NCBI RefSeq assembly: GCF_947492965.1 | Contig: NZ_CANLOZ010000001.1 | Span: 186,001 to 250,000 of the forward strand | Source of the DNA: an uncultured Aquimarina sp. | GTDB lineage: Bacteria; Bacteroidota; Bacteroidia; Flavobacteriales; Flavobacteriaceae | Reading direction: 5' to 3' | DNA length: 64,000 nucleotides | Shown here: one piece after another, positions 38,741 through 46,200 of the stretch | How positions within the stretch are numbered: position 1 is the stretch's first letter | How the letters are laid out: every line of letters begins with the position of its first letter | Made by a program: the position numbers and the translations under genes | The notes under the pieces: model-generated | What the model saw: the letters and a program-made list of their open reading frames with translations, nothing else | Databases searched by the model: none | Told to the model about the DNA's origin: nothing

Positions 38741-40365
38741 GAATCCTGTATGTTGCTTGGAATTAGTGTTTTTAAATCTTCTAAAGAATTGGCTTCTTCA
38801 ATTTTTTTATCTTGTCGCCATCGTAAAATACGAGGAAAACGGGTAGCAACACCACTTTTATGTCTTTTAGACAGAGCAATTCCTTCGAAAGCTATTTCGA
38901 AAACTAATTCTGGAGTAACACTTCTTACGGGTCCAAAGCGCTCTAGTGTATTTGCTTTAATAAATTTATCAACTTCTCGAAATTCTGCATCGGTTAATCC
39001 AGAGTATGCTTTTGCAAATGTTACGAGTTCCGTTTTGTCATCATTCCATAATCCGAATGTGTAATCCGTAAATAAATTAGATCGCCGACCATGACCTCTC
39101 ATGGCATATGTAAGTACGGCATCTATCGTTAATGGATCTACTTTCCATTTCCACCAATCTCCTTTTTTACGTCCTACCAAATAAGGAGAATCTTTTCTTT
39201 TTAACATTAACCCTTCGGATCTTACTAATCTAGACCTATCACGTTCTTTTGCTAGTGCTGACCAAGAAGTAAAGGTCATTTTTTCTGATAGATGTAAAGG
39301 AATTTTATGTTCTTCGGATGTTTGCAGGCTTAAAATATCCTCATATAAAGATTCTAATAATGCTCTTCTTTTAGAAAAAGGAAGGTTTCGAATATCTTTT
39401 CCTTTCCATTCTAACAGATCATACGCTTTTAATATCACAGGCGTTTTTTGTAGTAAATTTTTAGAAATGGTTTTTCTACCGATTCTGGTTTGTAGATCAT
39501 TAAAAGTTCCAATTTCTCCGTTAGGAAATGGTAAAATTTCACCATCCAGAACGGTTCCATCAGGAATGAAATCTAAGAACTGTTGAAATTCTGGGTATTT
39601 GTCAGTAACCAATTCTTCGCCACGACTCCAAACAAAGATTTCTCTATTTCGAATAATAATTTGTGCCCTAATTCCATCCCATTTATGTTCCGCATACCAA
39701 TCTGAGATATCTCCTAAATCAAAAACTTCATTTTCTACAGCATACGCTAAATAAAAGGGATAAGGTTTAGAAAGAAAATCAGATTCCTTTTCTTCTAATA
39801 CTAAATCCTGAAAGGAAATAGTATTTGGATCCCAATTTCCCATAAGCTTATACGCTAAAATATCCTCATCAATTTGTGTGGCTTTTGATAAAGCTCGTGT
39901 CATTAATTTTTGACTAACTCCAATTCGAAAACCACCAGTAATTAGTTTGGTAAATACAAAACGTTCATAGTAATTTAAAACCTTCCAGTTTTCATGAAGG
40001 TATGTCTTTTTTTCTTGCTCGGTTTTCTTTTTAAGAGTAATCATTTCTTCAAGAAATTGGGTCAGCGTTTTTGTAGTGCTTTTTGTGGAAGATGGAATTA
40101 CCAAAGCAATGGTTTCGGCAAGGTCCCCTACAATGTGATAAGATTCTTCGAACAACCAAAGTGGAATATTAGCTAGTTCTGAAGCCCATGTTCTTAATAA
40201 GGTAGTATTTACAGGCCTAGGAGGTCGTCGATGCGAGAGAATAGCGATCGTCCATACTTTGTCTTTTTCCGGTGCTTGCTCAAAATAGGTGGCTAGCGCA
40301 TTTACTTTTACGTTTGTTTTATTGGTACTGTCTAAAGTTTTGATAAGGTTAGCAAATAGTTTCAC
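38737..40365 (-). CDS. ATP-dependent DNA ligase of the ligase-associated repair set
   Basis: A 542-residue DNA ligase that seals nicks using ATP. The N-terminal DNA-binding domain (about 1-195) precedes the adenylation domain with active lysine K228 in EHKWDGIR, motif III DGEILPF and motif V LMLKRKDSPY...GDWWKWK. The OB-fold follows and ends near residue 520. This is additional to the NAD-dependent replicative ligase expected elsewhere. It overlaps both neighbours by 4 bases. Confidence 0.94.
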   Translation of the reverse strand: MKLFANLIKTLDSTNKTNVKVNALATYFEQAPEKDKVWTIAILSHRRPPRPVNTTLLRTWASELANIPLWLFEESYHIVGDLAETIALVIPSSTKSTTKTLTQFLEEMITLKKKTEQEKKTYLHENWKVLNYYERFVFTKLITGGFRIGVSQKLMTRALSKATQIDEDILAYKLMGNWDPNTISFQDLVLEEKESDFLSKPYPFYLAYAVENEVFDLGDISDWYAEHKWDGIRAQIIIRNREIFVWSRGEELVTDKYPEFQQFLDFIPDGTVLDGEILPFPNGEIGTFNDLQTRIGRKTISKNLLQKTPVILKAYDLLEWKGKDIRNLPFSKRRALLESLYEDILSLQTSEEHKIPLHLSEKMTFTSWSALAKERDRSRLVRSEGLMLKRKDSPYLVGRKKGDWWKWKVDPLTIDAVLTYAMRGHGRRSNLFTDYTFGLWNDDKTELVTFAKAYSGLTDAEFREVDKFIKANTLERFGPVRSVTPELVFEIAFEGIALSKRHKSGVATRFPRILRWRQDKKIEEANSLEDLKTLIPSNIQDS

Positions 40366-41390
40366 TCGATAACCTCACTTTCTTTTTTGGTATCTATTTC
40401 AGCAAGTTCACCTTCGTATTGTGTTTTCTCTGTTCGAGCATCGTACCCTAATTCTCTTAGATATTTTGAAAATATCTCAGTGTATCCGTGTGTGGTAATA
40501 ATTTTGGTTGCTCCTGTTTCTTTGATAGCTGTTAGTAATCCATCCCAATCGCAGTGATCAGAAAGTACAAAACCTTTGTCTATCGCTCTTCGTCGTCGTG
40601 CTCCTCTAAAAGTCATCCATCCACTTGCAGATGCAGTAACATACGGAACCATTTTTCTGATCCAGGTACTACCATGTGCACTTGGTGGAGCGATAACAAT
40701 ATTACCAATAAAATCTTCTTTTTTGGTATCTCTTGTTACCAAAGTTGTCTCTGGAAAGGAAACCATTGGGCGAATAACATTTGTCATATTTTCTATGGCT
40801 CCATGGGTATAAATTTTACCAATTTCTGGATTTAAATATTTTAAGAGTCGTTGTGCTTTTCCCAGAGAATACCCAAAAAGAATGGATGTTTTACCTTCGG
40901 ATTTATTTTCTGCCCACCAATTATTAATATCGTTAAAAACATCTTTTTGAGAAGCCCATTTAAACGCAGGTAATCCAAAAGTACATTCTGTGATAAAAGT
41001 ATGGCATTTAATAGGTTCGAAGGGAATTGAGATTCCATCATTTTCTACTTTATAATCTCCTGTAAAGACCCAGATTTCACCTTTATGCTCCACTCTGATT
41101 TGTGAGCTGCCAATGATATGACCAGCAGGATGAAAGCTAAAGGTAACATTATTGATAGAGAACATCTCTCCATATGTTTTTCCGGTAACATTTATATCTC
41201 CTAAGCGATGTTTGATAATAGGGATATTCGTATGGTGTGTTATATATTGTTTGTGTCCCCATCTGCTGTGATCTGCATGACCATGAGTAATGATTGCTTT
41301 ATCTACAGGTTTCCAAGGATCCAAGTATACTTTTGCAACAGCACAATAGATTCCCTTTTCTGTAAATTCTAAAAGTGGTCTAGATGGCAT
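40362..41390 (-). CDS. Ligase-associated DNA damage response exonuclease (metallo-beta-lactamase fold)
   Basis: A 342-residue MBL/beta-CASP-like nuclease. The zinc motif H36-x-H38-x-D40-H41 is in THGHADHSRWG, followed by PAGHIIGSSQ and FTGDYK ligands and the C-terminal SDHCDWDGL and TTHGYTE segments. It resembles the SNM1/Pso2 group and CPSF-like nucleases. First gene of the four-gene repair operon; its stop overlaps the ligase start by 4 bases. Confidence 0.92.
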   Translation of the reverse strand: MPSRPLLEFTEKGIYCAVAKVYLDPWKPVDKAIITHGHADHSRWGHKQYITHHTNIPIIKHRLGDINVTGKTYGEMFSINNVTFSFHPAGHIIGSSQIRVEHKGEIWVFTGDYKVENDGISIPFEPIKCHTFITECTFGLPAFKWASQKDVFNDINNWWAENKSEGKTSILFGYSLGKAQRLLKYLNPEIGKIYTHGAIENMTNVIRPMVSFPETTLVTRDTKKEDFIGNIVIAPPSAHGSTWIRKMVPYVTASASGWMTFRGARRRRAIDKGFVLSDHCDWDGLLTAIKETGATKIITTHGYTEIFSKYLRELGYDARTEKTQYEGELAEIDTKKESEVIE

Positions 41391-41761
41391 AAGGAGTTAG
41401 AACTATATTCCTATTGTTTTTTTGGAAATTACGGAATACTGGTTTTACAAAAAAGTGTTTAGCGAAATATTAGGAGTTGTTGATGTTCTTTCTTTGGGTC
41501 TTATTTTGCAGAATGGTTAATATAGATTCCCCTTTTTCTTTTTTTTTGTCTATTTCTCTTTGTATAATGAAAGAATTGTTACCTCATCTTAGTAGGGGTT
41601 TAATTGTTTGGTATTTAATTGTTTAGTATTCGATTTCATAAGTTCCAATTCCATGAATTGGAAGCGCGTCTTTTTGCTTATTGATATTTTGTGAAGCTAT
41701 ATTTGATCTCATAATATTGAATAAAGAATTTTGGAAAATGACTTTCAGAGGGCTAAAAAAT
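41391..41761. promoter_or_regulatory. Upstream region of the sigma factor gene
   Basis: A 371-base region divergent between the repair operon and the sigma factor gene. It holds a tandem 15-bp repeat (41599-41613 and 41614-41628, unit TTTAATTGTTTGGTA with one change) and a perfect palindrome at 41643-41663 with 9-bp arms (TTCCAATTC / GAATTGGAA) around CAT. The sequence CGTCTTTTTG follows at 41667-41676 and recurs upstream of both lanthipeptide-like genes. These are candidate control sites. Confidence 0.45.
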
Positions 41762-42334
41762 ATGAAAGAGATTAGCGATCAAGAAATGCGAGAAGGGATA
41801 ATAAGTGGAAATGAAATCATCATAAGGTGGTTTTATCAAAAGAACTTTCCCATAGTCAAAAATTATATTCTTCTAAATGGTGGTTGTTTGGAAGACACCG
41901 AGGACGTTTTCCAAGACGCGTTGCTATTATTATATCTAAAGTTGAGAAACCCAGAGCTCAAGATCAGGTCTCCAATCCAAAATTATTTTTATGGTGTTTG
42001 CAGAAATATGTGGTTAAAGAGAGCGAATAGAAACAAGAAATTGTTGTTTATGGATCTTTGGAATAGTTGTTATCTACAATATGAAGATTCAGCAATCATA
42101 GAGCAGATTTTTCAGAAAGAACGTAAACAACTGTTTCACGCGTATTTTACTAATCTACAGGATACAACAAAAAGGTTGTGGCAGCTAATTTTTGAAGGGA
42201 AAGATTACCAAGAGATGGCTCGAATTACTGGATGTACAGAAAATTACTTACGTAAAAAGAAAAGTGAGACTAAAAAGAGTATGATACAAAGTATTTCCAA
42301 AGATCCTGTTTTTAGAGAATTAGTGAAAATATAA
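41762..42334 (+). CDS. RNA polymerase sigma factor, sigma-70/ECF type
   Basis: A 190-residue protein starting at ATG 41762; GAGGG about 10 bases upstream is a possible ribosome site. Longer frames start at ATG 41738 or TTG 41681. Region 2 is seen at about residues 20-85 (EDTEDVFQDALLLLYLK), and a region 4-like helix-turn-helix at about 130-175 (LWQLIFEGKDYQEMARITG, CTENYLRKKKSE). It lacks an adjacent FecR-type anti-sigma factor. The next gene, 75 bases downstream on the same strand, encodes a leader peptide that it may help to transcribe. Confidence 0.82.
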   Translation: MKEISDQEMREGIISGNEIIIRWFYQKNFPIVKNYILLNGGCLEDTEDVFQDALLLLYLKLRNPELKIRSPIQNYFYGVCRNMWLKRANRNKKLLFMDLWNSCYLQYEDSAIIEQIFQKERKQLFHAYFTNLQDTTKRLWQLIFEGKDYQEMARITGCTENYLRKKKSETKKSMIQSISKDPVFRELVKI

Positions 42335-42409
42335 AAAGTACTATAGTAGACATATTCCTTGAGTGTCTTTAACTGTTCAGGGAGAAAACAATTTTAAATA
42401 TTTTATACG

Positions 42410-42565
42410 ATGAATAAATTAAGAAAATTAAACGGGGTAAAAACAATTTCTAAAAGCAATCAACAAGCTATTAATGGAGGATTTGGTTGTCCTATTTGTC
42501 CTGCAGGAACCTGTTCTCAATTGGACTTTTTCACAGGGAAACATGTAGCTTGCGTTCCTTGTTAA
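42410..42565 (+). CDS. Double-glycine leader peptide, cysteine-rich (51 aa)
   Basis: A 51-residue ORF. The leader (MNKLRKLNGVKTISKSNQQA then INGG) resembles those of the peptides at 23847 and 24209 in the order LxxLxGVK, Lys, Gln-Gln, Val/Ile-Asn-Gly-Gly. The core (25-51) has five cysteines: C27, C30, C35, C48 and C51, with CPIC and CVPC pairs near its ends. An odd number suggests dimerisation, metal binding or enzymatic modification. It lies downstream of the sigma factor gene and is followed by a terminator. No modification enzymes are visible. Confidence 0.72.
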   Translation: MNKLRKLNGVKTISKSNQQAINGGFGCPICPAGTCSQLDFFTGKHVACVPC

Positions 42566-42586
42566 GACTTTTAAACAAGCCTAAGA

Positions 42587-42621
42587 ATAAAGCCACTCTT
42601 TTTAAGGGAGTGGCTTTGTTT
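42587..42621 (+). terminator. Terminator after the 51-residue peptide gene
   Basis: AAAGCCACTC (42589-42598) pairs with GAGTGGCTTT (42608-42617), and a T-rich stretch follows. It also lies 3' of the convergent lanthipeptide-like gene. Confidence 0.82.
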
Positions 42622-42655
42622 TACTCATGTATTATGAATCTATAGGGTTATAAAA

Positions 42656-42889
42656 TTAATCCCATACACCACATATTCTTATACGAGATTTGCACCCATT
42701 GGAACCAGAACAGTCATATGTCCAATCAGTAGGACAATTTTCTTGACTATTACAACCATCAGGAAGTAAAGTAGCATCGTTATGCAAGGTTAAGGTGTTT
42801 CCTCCTTTTACATCATAAAAACTACGTTTTTCTAATTTGGCAACCTTAATTTTTTGTAAGCTCAGCTTTTTCCCTTTTTTGTTTTTCAT
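42656..42889 (-). CDS. Lanthipeptide-like precursor peptide 1 (77 aa)
   Basis: A 77-residue peptide. The leader MKNKKGKKLSLQKIKVAKLE matches the KKLSLxKxxxAxL leader of Bacteroidota class I lanthipeptide-type precursors and ends KGG at residue 30. The core (31-77) has five cysteines (C46, C52, C60, C66, C73) and many Thr/Ser, including the CPTDWT motif shared with the neighbouring paralogue. No LanB, LanC, LanM or peptidase-transporter gene is in the window, so modification is unproven; it could be a disulfide peptide using the same leader. It shares promoter and upstream sequence with precursor 2. Confidence 0.78.
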   Translation of the reverse strand: MKNKKGKKLSLQKIKVAKLEKRSFYDVKGGNTLTLHNDATLLPDGCNSQENCPTDWTYDCSGSNGCKSRIRICGVWD

Positions 42890-43086
42890 ATATATGTTCT
42901 TCTTGTTTCAGAAATAAAAGTAATTATTATTCTTTTTGAAAAATTTAATTCATAGAATTTACTACTGTATTTTCATGAAAAAAGTATTTTTTAAAACCTG
43001 TAAGTCAATACATTATGTTTGTTATGGTTCTTTAAGGGGCAAGATGAGCGAGTTTTCGTCTTTTTGATAGGATTGTTTAGGAAAAG
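42890..43086 (-). repeat. Duplicated upstream region, copy 1
   Basis: About 200 bases upstream of precursor 1 align along their length with 43542-43746 upstream of precursor 2. The best blocks are CTGTATTTTCA, TCAATxCATTATG and CGTCTTTTTGATA. Conservation far beyond the promoter suggests either recent duplication or a shared control region. Confidence 0.7.
42915..42922 (-). promoter_or_regulatory. -7 element of lanthipeptide-like precursor 1
   Basis: TACTTTTA on the minus strand (TAnnTTTG with the last base changed), 25 bases before the ATG. The same octamer lies at exactly the same distance before precursor 2. Confidence 0.5.
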
Positions 43087-43201
43087 TAGAATCATTTATT
43101 GTATACAACTTTTCTAATTTCTTTTATTGTAAAATATAAATGTTAAATAATAGGTAAGTTATTGGATGGAATAGATTTGAAATTTCTTGTGGATTATTAA
43201 A

Positions 43202-43241
43202 TAAAAAACAATCCCGAAACCTTTAAGCTTTGGGATTGCTG
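43202..43241 (-). terminator. Terminator of lanthipeptide-like precursor 2
   Basis: CAATCCC (43209-43215) pairs with GGGATTG (43232-43238), extended by an AAA/TTT inner stem, and T6 follows on the minus strand. It is about 37 bases after the stop of precursor 2. The stretch 43087-43201 beyond precursor 1's upstream copy holds no other visible feature. Confidence 0.82.
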
Positions 43242-43277
43242 TCATATTTTGTAAGATAATTTTCAAAAGTAGTAGAA

Positions 43278-43541
43278 CTAGCCATTTACGGGTTTATAAC
43301 CACAAAATCTTTCATCAGTTCTACAAATATTAGATGCGTTTACACATCCTGTTATATCACAAGTGTAGTCTGTAGGACAAGTAACAGTTGGGTCTGGACA
43401 AGTGTCTGTATTACAATTTGTAGCAGAGAAATCCACTCCAATTTCCGTATCTCCTCCTATGATACTCCGTAAACCGTTTTGATTTAATTTAGCTATTTTA
43501 ATTTTGTGTAAGCTCAGCTTTTTCCCTTTTTTGTTTTTCAT
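43278..43541 (-). CDS. Lanthipeptide-like precursor peptide 2 (87 aa)
   Basis: An 87-residue paralogue of precursor 1. Leader residues 1-19 are almost identical (MKNKKGKKLSLHKIKIAKL) and the leader ends IIGG at residue 30. The core has seven cysteines (C43, C48, C55, C61, C66, C73, C80), with CPTDYT aligning to CPTDWT of precursor 1 and a GC...IC...FCG tail aligning to GC...ICG. The first part of the core has diverged freely. It has its own promoter and terminator. No modifying enzyme is encoded nearby. Confidence 0.78.
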   Translation of the reverse strand: MKNKKGKKLSLHKIKIAKLNQNGLRSIIGGDTEIGVDFSATNCNTDTCPDPTVTCPTDYTCDITGCVNASNICRTDERFCGYKPVNG

Positions 43542-43746
43542 AAATTTTCTCTTTTTGTTTCGACTGTAAAAGTATATATTATTTTATTTGAAAAAATTAC
43601 TTTTTCTGTATTAGCACTGTATTTTCACGGAAAGAACACTTTCAAAAAACTATAAATCAATTCATTATGCTTTTTTGGGTTTTAGAACCTTTAAAAGAAT
43701 AACATGGGTGAATTTGCGTCTTTTTGATAAGAGTATTTAGAAAAAG
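43542..43746 (-). repeat. Duplicated upstream region, copy 2
   Basis: Counterpart of 42890-43086. The -7 octamer TACTTTTA and its distance to the ATG are preserved, as are the distal block CGTCTTTTTGATA (43717-43729) and the central ACTGTATTTTCA. It lies between precursor 2 and the TPR-AraC regulator. Confidence 0.7.
43567..43574 (-). promoter_or_regulatory. -7 element of lanthipeptide-like precursor 2
   Basis: TACTTTTA on the minus strand, 25 bases before the ATG, as for precursor 1. A clear TTTG at -33 is not present in either copy, which would fit an activated promoter. Confidence 0.5.
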
Positions 43747-43772
43747 CTGTAATATTTAAAAAATAAAAATGT

Positions 43773-45512
43773 TTAAGTATACGTAACTTCTTTAGACAAT
43801 TTTTTAATAAAATAAGATGGATATACTCCTGTCTTTTGATAAAAAGCTTTGGAAAAAGCACGATCATTATTATATCCTAGTTCTCTCGCAATTCCCTTAA
43901 TACTATACAATCTAAATTTTGGATTTTCCTTAAGTTGTTCGATTACATAGTCTACCCTTAATTCATTGATGTAAACACTAAATCTTTTTTGTTTGTATTG
44001 ATTAATGATTTTAGATAGATATTTAGAATTGGTATTTAGTTTTTTTGCGAGTACCGTAATGGTTAGATTACGAGCCAAAAATCCATTTTTGTTTTCAAAT
44101 TGTGTAAGTCTTTCTAATATTTCTTGTACTATATTTTCTGGAATATCAATGGTTTTAGGATCTGTTTCAGTATTTTTTTGATCCACTACCGATGGTTCTG
44201 TAGGTTTTGTTTCAGGTTCGTTTTTGGGATGCATGATCGCTTCGTATCTCCTTTTATACTGTATGTTTCTATAATAAACATATCCAAAAACTATAGTAAG
44301 TATGAGAATCAATAATAAGGCAATACTAAACTTTAATGAGGATGTTTTATCCTTTTTTTCTAGAAATTCAATAAGCTTCTCTTTTTCTTCTAGCAATTTG
44401 GGTGTGTCATATTTCTTAGTGATTGTTTTGTTTAGGTTTTTGTAATCACTATCTAATATACTGTCTACAGCAAAGAGTTTGTTGATATAATATAATTGTT
44501 GATTTTTATCATCAATAGATTTATAATGATTTATAAATAGTTCATACGCTTCGCGCATTTCTATCGATCTATAATTTGTGTTTTCGAAATACCAATCAAT
44601 ATTCTGTAACGATTGGATCAACATTTCTTTATCATCAAGTTTTTTATAAATTTTGCTTAAGTGTAAATAACCGTCAATGATTATTCCCATATTGTGGGAT
44701 TCTATTTTTTTAATGACAGGAATTGACTTGTTTATATTTTCTATAGAAGCGTTATATTTATCTTTATAGTATAAATTAATCCCTTCGGCTAATAGAAATG
44801 AGTGATATACATTTAGAGAGTCTTTAATAGATTCTTTTATTCCCTTGTTAGCATAGTAAGATGCTGAATCAAATTGTTTTAGTTTTCTATACGTTTCTAC
44901 TAATCCTAAAACAGTAATCAAATGTTGACGACCTTCAATGTTTTTACTGGATTCATACTTCATAATATCCATATACATTTCCTTTGCCTCTTCATATTCT
45001 CCTATTTCATTCTTTAATCTTGCAATATTGTGCTTTATATCTTGATATATATTGGTGTTTACTTTATCAGTATATTTTAATCCACTTAGATAATCATCTA
45101 ATGCTTTTTCATAATTTCCAATTTCTTTATACGTTCCTGCTCGATTAATATATGCCAGTACAGGGAAAAAGCTATGTTTAATATTAGGATTAGACGTAAT
45201 AGAGCTATCCAAGTAGGCGATTCTTTTTAGAGGATTTTGCACATTATTAAAAGAAACTTGGAAATACGCTTTGGCTAAATTAAGGCTATCTTGTTCTTGT
45301 TCTTGTTTTGCTTTGGCTAGTAGTATGTTTGAAAAAAAGACTGCTTTGATCGAATCACTTGATTGTTCATATAGTAAAACCTCGATTTCATTAAACGATT
45401 TAGTTTGCAAAGAATCCGGAATCGCAATTTTTTGAGTGTATCCTATAGTAGTAATGATAAATACAAAGATCATAAGGATGATCTTCTGTTTTTTGATATG
45501 ATGAGTTTGCAT
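43773..45512 (-). CDS. TPR-membrane-AraC transcriptional regulator
   Basis: A 579-residue protein. An N-terminal signal or membrane segment (residues about 10-26) is followed by TPR-like helical repeats (about 60-350, e.g. YINRAGTYKEIGNYEKALDDYLSGL), one transmembrane helix near 393-412 (SIALLLILILTIVFGYVYY) and a C-terminal AraC domain (about 465-575; LTITVLAKKLNTNSKYLSKIINQ, and GIARELGYNNDRAFSKAFYQ). The TPR part is probably periplasmic and senses an unknown partner. It is on the same strand as, and upstream of, the two lanthipeptide-like genes, which are likely targets. Confidence 0.85.
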   Translation of the reverse strand: MQTHHIKKQKIILMIFVFIITTIGYTQKIAIPDSLQTKSFNEIEVLLYEQSSDSIKAVFFSNILLAKAKQEQEQDSLNLAKAYFQVSFNNVQNPLKRIAYLDSSITSNPNIKHSFFPVLAYINRAGTYKEIGNYEKALDDYLSGLKYTDKVNTNIYQDIKHNIARLKNEIGEYEEAKEMYMDIMKYESSKNIEGRQHLITVLGLVETYRKLKQFDSASYYANKGIKESIKDSLNVYHSFLLAEGINLYYKDKYNASIENINKSIPVIKKIESHNMGIIIDGYLHLSKIYKKLDDKEMLIQSLQNIDWYFENTNYRSIEMREAYELFINHYKSIDDKNQQLYYINKLFAVDSILDSDYKNLNKTITKKYDTPKLLEEKEKLIEFLEKKDKTSSLKFSIALLLILILTIVFGYVYYRNIQYKRRYEAIMHPKNEPETKPTEPSVVDQKNTETDPKTIDIPENIVQEILERLTQFENKNGFLARNLTITVLAKKLNTNSKYLSKIINQYKQKRFSVYINELRVDYVIEQLKENPKFRLYSIKGIARELGYNNDRAFSKAFYQKTGVYPSYFIKKLSKEVTYT

Positions 45513-45551
45513 GGTTCAAAAATATTGAATTTAATGAGGAATCCAATACAC

Positions 45552-45606
45552 TTCAACTAGAATCATAGTTGAACCATTGTGCTAAAGCTCCACATGTTCA
45601 GTGAAC
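45552..45606. promoter_or_regulatory. Two inverted repeats between the TPR-AraC regulator and terB
   Basis: TTCAACTA (45552-45559) and TAGTTGAA (45566-45573) are perfect 8-bp arms 6 bases apart. A second palindrome GTTCAGTGAAC is at 45596-45606. Both contain TTCA/TGAA half-sites and lie 40-94 bases upstream of the regulator's ATG. They may be operators; no T-run follows either. Confidence 0.4.
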
Positions 45607-45667
45607 TAAATATTTTTTGATCCTTAAAAAAGGATACATATATATTTTAAAAGGAATTAAGTTTGGT

Positions 45668-45675
45668 TATATTTG
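45668..45675 (+). promoter_or_regulatory. -7 element of terB-like gene
   Basis: TATATTTG is an exact TAnnTTTG match 23 bases before the ATG. The -33 region has TTTT (45645-45648) rather than TTTG at the expected distance. Confidence 0.5.
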
Positions 45676-45698
45676 CGGCAAAATAAACAAAATACATA

Positions 45699-46130
45699 AT
45701 GTCAATATCTGATTTATTTGATAGTGGGTTTCAAAAGAGAAATCAAGACCATTTTGCTGCTATTGTAAGAGTAGCCATGAGTGATGGAGTTATAACAGAC
45801 GAAGAGAGAGCGTTCTTAGATAGATTGGCTCGTAACCTTGATATTTCTGAAAATGATTATAAAGAAATTTCTAAGAATTATGCTGCTCATCCTATCAATC
45901 CTCCGACTAGTTATGATGCAAGATTAGAAAGGTTATTTGATTTAGCGAGAATGGTATATGCAGATAACATCAAAGGAGATGATCAGGTAGTTTTATTAGA
46001 AAAATTATGTATCGGATTAGGTTTTAAATCTGATAATGCAAAGTATGTTGTGGATAAAGCCTTAACATTAGTAGATCAAGATGTGGATGGAGATACTTTT
46101 GCCGAAGAGATTAAAAATATGAACAGATAA
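45699..46130 (+). CDS. TerB family protein
   Basis: A 143-residue cytoplasmic helical protein of the TerB/DjlA-N type. Seen: FAAIVRVAMSDGVITDEERAFLDRLARNL (about 20-50), with the acidic DGVITDEE loop, and a second half with YADNIKGDDQVVLLEKLCIGLGF. The family may bind divalent metal through its acidic residues; in flavobacteria it is not tied to tellurite. It is convergent with the hybrid kinase of the GTPase operon. Confidence 0.78.
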   Translation: MSISDLFDSGFQKRNQDHFAAIVRVAMSDGVITDEERAFLDRLARNLDISENDYKEISKNYAAHPINPPTSYDARLERLFDLARMVYADNIKGDDQVVLLEKLCIGLGFKSDNAKYVVDKALTLVDQDVDGDTFAEEIKNMNR

Positions 46131-46171
46131 TTTTCTTTTTAAACAAGGAAAACACATCCAACCAAAATGAC

Positions 46172-46200
46172 AAAAGCCGCTTCTATGAAGCGGCTTTTTT
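46172..46200. terminator. Bidirectional terminator overlapping the kinase stop codon
   Basis: AAAAGCCGCTTC (46172-46183) pairs with GAAGCGGCTTTT (46187-46198) around TAT. On the minus strand the kinase's last codons (Lys-Ala-Ala-Ser) form one arm and its TAG stop begins the loop. On the plus strand it terminates terB about 41 bases after its stop. Confidence 0.88.

Noticed and set aside
41599..41628. Two copies of a 15-bp repeat as a CRISPR or phage attachment site
   Set aside because: Only two adjacent units without spacers, no cas genes, integrase or tRNA nearby; treated as a local tandem repeat.
43043..43730. Micro-ORFs MSEFSSF and MGEFASF conserved in the duplicated upstream regions
   Set aside because: They encode only seven residues, and upstream frames differ between copies (one has a stop just before). 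Similarity is explained by the duplicated DNA.
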